Assembly: GCA_944474755.1 (NCBI GenBank)
Contig: OX104117.1
Span: 71,028,926-71,092,925, forward strand
DNA: 64,000 bases
DNA from: Limnoperna fortunei
Taxonomy: Eukaryota; Mollusca; Bivalvia; Mytilida; Modiolidae
Direction: 5' to 3'
Below the pieces are notes generated by a model. The model was not told the origin of the DNA. It saw only the letters and a list, made by a program, of their open reading frames with translations, and did no database searches. Position numbers and translations under genes: made by a program. Of the stretch, positions 56,095 to 64,000 are shown in pieces; the first letter of the stretch is position 1; every line of letters starts with the position of its first letter.

Positions 56095-57402
56095 TGGCGC
56101 GCCATGGTGTCTGGTCAATTGGTACCACATGCAAATTGGTCCCAGCCAATTCGTACCACGTCTTTGCCAATTGGTCCCACTTTTGGACAATTGGTCCCAA
56201 CACTTTTAAAATTGGTCCCAACTCTTTTAAAGAGTATATTTTAGAACAGTTTTTGTTTTTTTATAGGAGTTAATAATAAGTTATTGAAATTTAAGAAACT
56301 CCCAATACAAAACAAATTATAATATGTTCAAATTTGTAATTTAATATACACATTTATATATAAAAGTAATGACAAATATTATTACAAATAATTTGAGAAT
56401 TGTGCATTCTTTTTAAGTTGTATAGTATAATAATTTTTTCTTATTAGTTTCATTAGCAGCTTCGGCATATAATTATTACTTTTTTATCGTTTGAAGCATA
56501 AGGTTTTAGCTTTAATAAAAACAATTCAAGGAGCTATTAGTGCAATTGATTGCCTTTGAATGTCATTATACAAACATCAAGCAGTTTAATGTTTATCTGA
56601 ACATTTACTCTTAAACCATACATTTGTATATTTAACAATATTTTACAATTAAATTTTTTACTCACTATCCCTTTTGAAGTCTTACATAAACAATATCAAG
56701 AAGCACATGATTGGGACTTCGGCTTGGGAGGTAGGGGTAAAAAAAATGTCTTATGACCAGTTCGAGTAAAACACCATGCCTTAACCGTTCAGGCTTTGTG
56801 TTGTTGGTTATGTAATTCATGGACACACAGATGTTTTTCTGGTAAGTCTTTTTATTTTATTAGTAATTTTTTATTTATTTATTTATTTTTTGTTTATTTA
56901 TTTATTTTTCTATTTATTTATTAATCATACTTGATTCCATATTTTATATTCGTTGACCATAATCATTTATAAACTTAAATGTTGTACAATTATTATTAAG
57001 GGACCGGTAACCTAATTGATGATTACATGGTATTTTTACATCACAATATAAATTCATATTTTTTTTTTGTAAATTGCTTATTAAATTTAAAATAACTGAA
57101 GACTTGATTAGAAATGAAACTATCAGTATTAAAAAAAATTGTAAAAATCATTTGTCTTTCAAGTATGTTAATCATATTTCAATTAACAAAGTTGTCAATC
57201 ACATGTGCCTCTGTTTAATTGGCTAATTAGATTACCTGAATACCTCTATTTTTTTTTGCATTTGAGTTTGATAATTACAGCCTAAATAATTGTCATATAT
57301 AATTGACAAGATTAAAAGATATTTAATTTAACTTCTTTAATTCTGTAAAATTTAATCAAGTATGTCAAAAATATACATGTTTTTATTTCTTTTATTTTCA
57401 GG

Positions 57403-57827
57403 TACGTTCCCATGCAGATCCAGTTGGTATCCGAACAAAAACTCACCAGGACCGAGAGATCTGCAACAAGAAGTTGCCAGTCCAAGATTTTTCAGCTGTG
57501 GGAGAGCTACAGCAAAGAAGAAATCACGCCTTCGACCCTCCTAAAGTCAGTGGGATTTTTAATAGCACCGAAGACCGTGTAGAGACTTACACTGGATTAT
57601 ATTATTTATGTTGTGCTCTTGTGCTTTGTGTTTTTATGTTGTACTTTTGTGCTTTGCTTTATTATGTTGTGATTTTGTGCTTTGCTTTTTTATCTTGTGC
57701 TTTGCTTTATTATGTTGTGATTTTGTGCTTTGCTTTTTTATCTTGTGCTTTGCTTTATTATGTTGTACTTGTATGCTTTGCTTTTTTTTATTTTTATATA
57801 TTTATGAATAAAGTTGGGATTGTGTGA
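57403..57827 (+). CDS. Possible terminal exon inside the long-TIR element
   Basis: A TTTATTTTCAG acceptor precedes an open frame reading VRSHADPVGIRTKTHQDREI, LPVQDFSAVGELQQRRNHAF, DPPKVSG and TEDRVETYTG, then a long hydrophobic repeat LCFALLCCDFVLCFF produced by a minisatellite (57608-57790). AATAAAG at 57807 could serve polyadenylation. RNHAFDPP faintly recalls the H-N-H-x-x-DP end of FLYWCH zinc fingers in Mutator-like elements, but the Cys residues are not in place. Function unknown. Confidence 0.25.
57608..57790. repeat. Minisatellite TTGTGCTTTGCTTT
   Basis: Roughly 47-base units composed of TTATGTTGTGATTTTGTGCT, TTGCTTTTTTATC and TTGTGCTTTGCTT repeat three to four times, with shorter sub-repeats at the left. 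Confidence 0.85.
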
Positions 57828-58331
57828 AAGTGTTTTGTGTTTTAAAGAATAACATGTATATATTTTGAATATTTTCTGAACGTTAATATGATCTTCAGTG
57901 TGAGAACGAATGTCATTCTTGTATGGTGAAAGTAGGTATGTAAGCACCAAGTGAGAAAAGTAAGAAAAACAGTATGTATGCTAAAATGAATGGGTAGGCA
58001 TAAGTGGTTCAAATATATGTAAAATAATAGTATAGTGCTGTAGATCTCAATAAAGAACATAAACTTGTTGTGTCTTCTATTGTTATTATTTTAATATGGT
58101 AACTAAGAGCAAATATTTTCATACTAAATTCTACATCAAAAGCATAAATATACACCAATATGTTGAAATAATCCCTTAAATAATCTTTTAAACACAAATA
58201 AAACATTTTAAATAAAAGTTGGGACCAATTGACTTGGGACAAATTGGAAATGGGACCAATTGACCAAATTTGGGACCAATTGGCTTGGGACGAATTGGAA
58301 TTGGGACCAATTGACCTGTATCCGCGCGCCA

Positions 58332-58881
58332 TTACTGACCTCGTGAAAAGCATGTGGATGTACGCTACAAATAAATGACGAAAAAGTATTATTTGAAGGT
58401 ATGTCATCTATGGAAGGAATAATTTTTTATTTAAACGTTTGTTGAAGAAATCAGATATTTCGTAGGTACGTATACAAATTCTTTAATAATATAATCGGGT
58501 CGTTTAAAGTATTTATGCGTATGGACGTGGTAAGGAAAATCAACTTCGCAACGTCAACGTGTTGTCAGACAAGTACAGTTATCATAAGCTATTTGCCCAG
58601 TATGTGAAGGGTCGTTATCCGTTTATTGAAATCCTAGTATTTCCATACTATATGTAGGGCCCTAGATTGATTTTCTCGTGGCGTTCAATTTGTATACCTG
58701 CAGGGCTTGCTCTGGAGTCTGGTTTCTAAAAAGCATGAAAAGTTAGTGCCAAAAAAATCGCCAACTGCAATTTTCGGTCGCCAATTTCCTAAATCTGGCG
58801 CCAATATATTTGCATGTGTATCGTCTTTTACAGTCATTGACAAACACACTTTGAAAAAAGTTTCATTCTATTAGACATGTT
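58332..58881. other. Gene-free stretch between two DNA elements
   Basis: No convincing exon. Near 58765-58805 there are TCGCCAA and GGCGCCAA words without further structure. Confidence 0.45.
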
Positions 58882-58919
58882 AGACATGTATCGCAAGCCA
58901 AAGTGGACAAAAAGCCGTA

Positions 58920-59240
58920 TTTTTTTATATTAATAATTTATTTATTCATATCAATAATTCATTTATTAATATCAATAATTCAAATTATAAATATTAAAAA
59001 TTCTCAATTAAATTATTAATATTTATAATTCCATTATTGATATCAATAATTCCATTATAAATATCAATAATTCCTTTATTAATATCAATAATTCATTTAT
59101 TGATATCAATAATTCATTTATTGATATTAATAATTCATTTATTGATATCAATAATTCATTTATTGATATTAATAATTCATTTATTGATATCAATAATTCA
59201 TTTATTGATATCAATAAATCATTTATTTATATTAATAATT
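58920..59240 (+). repeat. 21-bp palindromic array, first arm
   Basis: About fifteen units of TTCATTTATTGATATCAATAA, degenerate at the outer end. Each contains the palindrome ATTGATATCAAT. The array keeps a minus-strand frame open as repeated ISINELL, which I do not regard as a gene. It is the inverted partner of 59385-59640. Confidence 0.9.
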
Positions 59241-59384
59241 CAAATCCTAGTCATCATACCGTTTGGGTAAAAAATAATAAATTCTCCCTTGTGTACTGTA
59301 CACTAAAGTACAAAAGATGGCAGATTGCATGTTGTTTTGACAACAGGGAGCACTTGCTCTGTTCTCATTTAGGCGCTTTATTGA

Positions 59385-59640
59385 TATTAATAATTCGCCG
59401 ATTTATTGATATCAATAAATACATTATTGATATCAATAAATGAATTATTGATATCAATAAATAAATTATTGATATCAATAAGTGAATTATTGATATCAAA
59501 AAATACATTATTAATATTAATAAATGTACGAAATATTGATATTAATAAATGCATTATTGATATTAACAAATGAATTATTGATATCAATAAATGTATTATT
59601 GATATCAATAAATGAATTATTGATATTATGCAATTAATGA
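59385..59640 (-). repeat. 21-bp palindromic array, second (inverted) arm
   Basis: About twelve units of TTATTGATATCAATAAATGAA, the reverse complement of the unit in the first arm. Together with 58920-59240 it could fold into a hairpin of 250 or more base pairs around a loop of about 145 bases (59241-59384). Confidence 0.9.
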
Positions 59641-59642
59641 CT

Positions 59643-59762
59643 TTTTATGAGGTTGACATGAAGATTTATCAACCTGAAGAAGTGAAATATTCACCGAAGC
59701 CAACGGCTGAGGTGAATATCACTTCTGAGGTTGATAAATCTCATGTCAACCTGATATGAAAA
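59643..59762. repeat. Imperfect ~50-bp-arm hairpin
   Basis: GAGGTTGACATGAAGATTTA, then TCAACCTGAAGAAGTGAAAT and ATTCACC on the left are mirrored by GGTGAATATCACTTCTGAGG, TTGATAAATCTCATGTCAAC and CTGATATG on the right, with GAAGCCAACGGCTGA as the loop (itself containing GCC-AAC-GGC). Confidence 0.85.
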
Positions 59763-59954
59763 GTCAACAATTGTTTTATTAAATGACTCAAGACCTGTGA
59801 ATAATTTCATGATATTTCTCCATATCCTTTCAGATGTTTTGATAATTTTCCAAGGCAAATTAAATCTCACCAGATATTGGACTTTAAAACATGTTAAAGT
59901 AAACAAGATAAATAATTTTCAAATAATTTTCAACAATTTTTCAACAAATTTAAT

Positions 59955-60329
59955 TTAAAATTTAACTGTGAAGTCTTTTCCGTGAATTATATCTTTTCCG
60001 GAAGGCTGGTTACTTAAATAACGATTAATTCCATGTCGGAGGCTTGTCAAACTTGATTTCTTATACAGTTCTCCATTTTCGGTACGGACTTCTGAGTAGA
60101 ATTTTTTCAAAATAGCATCGAGTTGTTCATTTGGCAGGTCCTCGAAATCTTCGTCGTAATTTTTTTCACGTAAATAACTTTTAAATGTCCTAATGCTAGA
60201 ATCCGTGGCTCTCTTAGTATTTTTGGCATCTTTCTCTGTCAAAATCTTATTTAATTGTTCCTCATTGATAGTTGCAAATCGAGATTTCTGTCCTGCCGGC
60301 TCCATCACAGCCACTTCTGCCATTTGCAA
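59955..60329 (-). CDS. DUF3504/Crypton-type N-terminal domain protein (KIAA1958-like)
   Basis: A 124-codon minus-strand ORF with an ATG start (MQMAEVAVME). It reads FATINEEQLNKILTEKDAKN, TKRATDSSIRTFKSYLREKN, a LPNEQLDAILKKFYSEVR segment and YKKSSLTSLRHGINRYLSNQ, then HGKDFTVKF. This is the SAM-like, core-binding N-terminal domain of the Crypton-derived tyrosine recombinase family (also in KIAA1958-type host proteins), where (L)-x-x-x-L-x-x-FY-E-(V/A)R-x-x-x-G-x-x-Y-x-x-x-(S/T)L-x-x-(I/L)R-x-x-(I/L)-x-R-(Y/F)L is diagnostic. The catalytic C-terminal domain with the Arg/His/Tyr residues is absent. It may be truncated, or spliced at CACAGTTAAA near 59962 to an unseen exon. Confidence 0.7.
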   Translation of the reverse strand: MQMAEVAVMEPAGQKSRFATINEEQLNKILTEKDAKNTKRATDSSIRTFKSYLREKNYDEDFEDLPNEQLDAILKKFYSEVRTENGELYKKSSLTSLRHGINRYLSNQPSGKDIIHGKDFTVKF

Positions 60330-60672
60330 ACGTTTCTAATGACCCGAACTTAATTTGTAAGAACGCATTTGATTGGACGAAATAAAAATAACGTCCAATC
60401 AAAAGCTACGTTTTATTTTAGTGTCTCTGTGTTTTCCCTTGATCTATTTTTGGGTACACGGTGCCAGTGATATGACATTTGTCCACCTCTCGCGCAAATT
60501 TGCGCGGTAGACATGAGGTTTGATCGGGAACATCGGCAAAGGATCTAAACCAATGAAAATGCTCAAATTTTCTAGTCATTTAATAATACTAAATGAATTA
60601 TTAATATAAATAAATGAATTATTAATATCAATAAATACGGCTTTTTGTCCACTTTCGCTTGCCATAGACATG

Positions 60673-62630
60673 ACAGTATTAAGATTAGACAAGCAGCACA
60701 CAACTTATTCTAAATTTGTCCTACTTCAGAGTGGAGGTTATGTTAAAATAAAAAATTTCTCATGCTTTCTGAGGGAAGTTGAAACACGATGGATGACAAT
60801 AATTCAATGCTGTATACTCAGTAGGTATCTAGGTTTTGCTTTCAATTCTGAATACAAAAAGTTAAATTCAAAGTATTTCACTAATACTGGTTGACGGTGA
60901 CACTGTATCTCCAGCAAGTTATTGAATTCCCGTTTATATAGCCCTTAAGGTAAAATACTCAATTTTATTTTTATCTTTTTAATTTAAAACATAATTAACC
61001 TTCATATTTTTACAAATATATTGTTTAAAATGTGTATTTATTTAAGTTATTATTTGCAATACAAATTTAAAAAGTCTGCCAGATGCATTTGTGTAAATTT
61101 GTTTATTTTTTGGAAGTAAGGGAAGTAAATGCATTGTTTAATTTATTTTAGAAATTGTTTACAACATTTTGTCCTCAATCTAATTCTGACCCACAGTTTG
61201 AAAATATAAAAAGAAAAGACAAGAAAACTAAACTTTTATCTTGTACCATTTTAATGTTTCTATTCTTTAAAATTACATTTTCTCAGTGAGCAAGATCATT
61301 GAAATTACCTTGGATCAACCATGATGCAATACTACGCTTTTGACAACTGCTCTGGTTAACAATTGTTGCGGCCATAAACTGTCTGTAAAGTGTGTACAAC
61401 TTTAATTATTATGTGTAATCATGTGTGTGAGTGGTCTAGAAGAACACCTTTAACTGAGTTATGGTCTCATTTCCGGTCATGTCTTTCAGTTTGCAACTAA
61501 GATATACTGGCACAAAAACATCACCAAAGACAATATTTTGTCCCCAATTGAAATAAAAAATCGCAAATGGCGACATTGGCGAAGCCCAGCTCAACCACTG
61601 TTAACCTGCCATCTGGTTGGAAACTTAAACAGAAGGGAGGGGGGGCTAGATGGGAGTCCACTAACAGGTTAACATTTTTTTCCGAAAACAAACAACGGCA
61701 AATTTAAAATGATAACAGATAACAGCAATTTACATCAGAAAACAGTGCTTAAAAATAAAAAGCAATACTAGTACCAACAGAGTCTTATAATAGACAAAGG
61801 GCAATATGGCGAAACAATGCATACATTAATCTGTGTTTCCATAGTAACTACTAGTAGTATGGAATCTTATGTATTGATGATTTCGAAATCCCTAACTCTT
61901 GACATGCACGAGATTCGCCTAGACGTCGGGTGGGTAGGTAAGAGATATTTCTGTAATGTAATTGTACTAGTTTATTGTATGTGCCTTGTTTATTTGTTAA
62001 TTGCTTATTTTACTTGGATGAAATGTAAAAATGAAAGACCAATATTGGGCTTACATATTAAACTGGGAAAATGTCAATTTAGACTGATTGTTATACGAAA
62101 ATTAGATTTTTAAATCGGGTCTGTTATCAAAAAAGCTGTCAAAATCAGTAAAAATGAAATGTGGAAAAATGTAATAATAAGACACTAAACATAATTTAGT
62201 ATAGTTTTTTTTTTTTTTTTTTTAATGTCATTAACAGTTAATTTAGTTTTTAAAAAATCTCAAAAGTTAATTATTTCTTATATTGTTTTGCAAAAATAAG
62301 GTTCTTCTAAACAAAATATTAAGTTCTTAACAATGTTTATGCACATATATGAATGTTTGTTTTCCATTCGGAATACAGGTTATTGCAAATCTTTGAAACA
62401 ATGAAACAATTTTTTATTACTGAAAAAAAATTTCTATTGAAATTGTAATTTGTGGGTAAATTTTTTTGATCAGTCAACAATGCACGATGGAAAGACACGA
62501 TAAAAGTTTAAAAAGTAGTAACAGATAACAGAGAAAAAAATCTGTAAAACATTTTACAGTTTTCTGACTAAATTTAACGCAAATATGGTTTTTATTTTTA
62601 TTATTACAGTTTACAATAATGTTAATTTTT
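60673..62630. other. Gene-free stretch
   Basis: Frames at 60670-60894 and 61817-62113 are not recognised; the second has a hydrophobic stretch but no other support. A T run lies at 62207-62224 and a G run near 61640. Otherwise nothing. Confidence 0.45.
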
Positions 62631-64000
62631 AGCTCACCTGACCCAAAGGGTCATGTGAGCTATGGCCATCACTAGACGTCCGTCAACTTTTCTTTAAAAA
62701 TCTCCTCCTCCAAAACCACTGAAGGGATTGCTTTGAAACTTTGCACACATCATCAGTAAAATGTCCTCTGCCAAGTTTGCACAAATCTTGGCCTTAGACC
62801 AACCAACATGGCCACCATGGCTAAAAACAGAGGGGTCAAAATACAGTTTTTGGCTTATACATGTAGTTCAAAAAGTAGAACAGATACAGGAAAACCAAAG
62901 AGACCTTCCATCTTCAGCATCAAAAGCTCTACGAGACACTCCATTGGGTCAAAGTTGTATGATGACCCCTTATAGGAGTTATTGCCCTTAAATTGTCGAA
63001 ATTGATTATTTTTGACATTTTTGCCTCAAAATCTTGATAATTATTAGAACTAGAGAAAAAGTTAGCATTGCTTGATTGTTCTGCTCTATGAGGGGTACAA
63101 AAATGACTTCAGGGTTAAGATTGTCTGACGAACTGTTTAAGAGTTATTCCCCTTGAACTGTTTTTTTAATCGGTTTTAATTGATTTTTTAAAAATCTTCT
63201 CCTCTAAAAGTACTGCTTTGAAACTTTGTATACATCATCCGTCAAATGTCCTCCACCAAGTTTGCACCACCCATGGCCACCATGGCTAAAAATAGAATGG
63301 GGGGAGGGGTAAAATACAGTTTTTGGCTTATATTTAAAAAAGTGTAACAGATACAGGAAAACCGAAGAGACATGCATTCATCTGCATCAAAAGCTCTACG
63401 AAACACTCCATTGGGTTAAAGTTGTATGAGGACTCCTTATAGGAGTTATTGCCCTTTAATTGTCAAAATTGATTATTTTTGACATATTTGCCTAAAAATC
63501 TTGAAAATTATTAGAACTAGAGAAAAAGTTAGCATTGCTTAATTGTTCTGCTCTATGAGGGCTACAAAAATGACTTAGGGTCAAGATTGTCTGATGAACC
63601 GTTTAGGAATTATTCTTCTTGAACACTTTTTTATCAATTTTACTTGATTTTAAAAAACTCTCCTCTTTAACCCATTAAAGGACAGCTTTGAAACATTGCA
63701 CACATCATCTTTAGGACATCCTCTACCAAAATTGTGCAAATCATGACACCTGACTACCTTCATAGCTATGTTGGCTTAAAATAGAAAATGGGGGGGGGGG
63801 GGGGGGCAGTCAAGAGAGTTTTCGACTGATAAAAAAGTATAACAGGTACAGCAAATTTGAAGTGAACCTCCCTTCTCCCTCTAAGCATCAAAAGCTCCTC
63901 CTTATAGGAGTTATTTCCCTTAAAAGGTCAAAATTAATTACTTTTGCAGACTTTTGGGCAATTCCTTATAGCAAAGAAAAGCTGGATAAAAAGGGTTGTT
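62631..64000 (+). repeat. Tandem ~460-500-bp repeat starting with a hairpin, running off the window
   Basis: The repeat opens with a near-perfect 31-base inverted repeat (62631-62661), AGCTCACCTGACCC / GGGTCATGTGAGCT around AAA. Three unit starts are visible at about 62693, 63189 and 63650 (TTTAAAAATCT(C/T)CTCCTC, then GCTTTGAAACTTTGCA, then CATCATC). Each unit also has AACAGATACAGGAAAACC, GCATCAAAAGCTC, CTTATAGGAGTTATTGCCCT and TTAGAACTAGAGAAAAAGTT. The third is cut by the window end. I recall this hairpin-headed family as widespread in bivalves (not verified). Confidence 0.85.

Larger units (their letters stand above)
56095..58331 (+). mobile_element. 2.24-kb DNA element with long TIRs rich in AATTGGTCCCA
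   Basis: The left end (56095-56227) runs from TGGCGCGCC through repeated AATTGGTCCCA words. The right end (58215-58331) is its inverted counterpart, with repeated TGGGACCAATTG words, ending GCGCGCCA. TIRs are about 120-135 bases and made of sub-repeats, a style seen in Mutator-like and some other DNA elements. Target duplication could not be recognised. Inside are a possible exon (57403-57827), an (ATTT)n tract near 56874-56925, and otherwise AT-rich sequence without a transposase. Confidence 0.7.
58889..60665 (-). mobile_element. 1.78-kb TIR element carrying a DUF3504-type ORF
   Basis: Left end: TATCGCAAGCCAAAGTGGAC, then AAAAAGCCGTATTT. Right end: AAATACGGCTTTTTGTCCAC, then TTTCGCTTGCCAT; inverted with two to three mismatches over about 33 bases. 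A direct AGACATG flanks both sides (58882-58888 and 60666-60672), a plausible 7- to 8-base target duplication. Inside: two inverted arrays of ATTGATATCAAT, a hairpin at 59643-59762 and the ORF at 59955-60329. Short versions of the array word also lie beside the right TIR. This arrangement does not match a superfamily I can name. Confidence 0.7.

Noticed and set aside
59023..59608. Minus-strand ORFs of repeated ISINELL and ISIIHLL
   Set aside because: They are translations of the 21-base palindromic arrays.
58920..59640. CRISPR-like array
   Set aside because: The units are contiguous tandem repeats without unique spacers, in a eukaryotic context.
61817..62113. 98-codon ORF with a membrane-like segment
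   Set aside because: No family or splice support; AT-rich sequence easily gives such a frame.

Overview
The window is a stretch of AT-rich, intron-bearing, repeat-dense eukaryotic nuclear DNA. No rRNA, tRNA or bacterial-type operon was seen. The repeat types (a tRNA-like SINE family, Penelope elements with GIY-YIG domains, a CR1-like LINE with a PHD finger and a 2A-like motif, many small TIR elements, dispersed units with tandem cores) and the CARD-domain exons point to a lophotrochozoan, most likely a marine bivalve and possibly a mytilid. That placement is inference from the families; no marker gene is present.

Layout. 1-8.7 kb: gene-free, with a SINE-like repeat, a 365-bp tandem duplication, a 22-bp perfect palindrome and a TTAA-flanked MITE. 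8.75-17.1 kb: a decayed Tc1 transposase abuts a minus-strand Ty3/Gypsy element; about 2.7 kb spanning the end of Tc1 and the integrase/RNase H part of Gypsy is duplicated head to tail, and each copy carries the same MITE inserted in the integrase. 17.1-18.0 kb: Penelope remnant. 18.7-24.3 kb: the only convincing host gene, a plus-strand gene seen as three phase-1 exons, the first two each coding one CARD; its 5' and 3' ends were not found. 25.3-25.7 kb: degenerate 57-bp array. 27.9-31.1 kb: minus-strand LINE with an 810-codon reverse-transcriptase ORF. 31.1-34.6 kb: an older CR1-like LINE with PHD finger and 2A-like motif. 35.8-37.3 kb and 46.2-47.0 kb: two inverted copies of a composite repeat, a 51-52-bp array followed by a 150-165-bp array. 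37.5-48.0 kb also holds a Harbinger-like MITE, a fragment possibly related to HECT ligases beside an array of short palindromes, a second Tc1 remnant, a foldback MITE and a second TTAA-flanked MITE. 49.3-52.3 kb: a Penelope GIY-YIG piece with a hammerhead-like motif, then two 5'-truncated LINE tails. 53.4-60.7 kb: palindrome, tandem duplication, a 2.2-kb long-TIR element, and a 1.8-kb TIR element carrying a DUF3504/Crypton-type N-terminal domain flanked by inverted arrays of ATTGATATCAAT. 62.6-64 kb: a tandem repeat of roughly 460-500-bp units that runs off the window.

Function. The CARD exons suggest an adaptor or receptor of innate immune or apoptotic signalling. Almost everything else is mobile DNA, mostly inactive: the Gypsy RT lacks its catalytic box, the Tc1 has lost its first catalytic aspartate, and the LINEs are 5'-truncated or frameshifted. 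All boundaries, identities and matches were read by eye without database searches.
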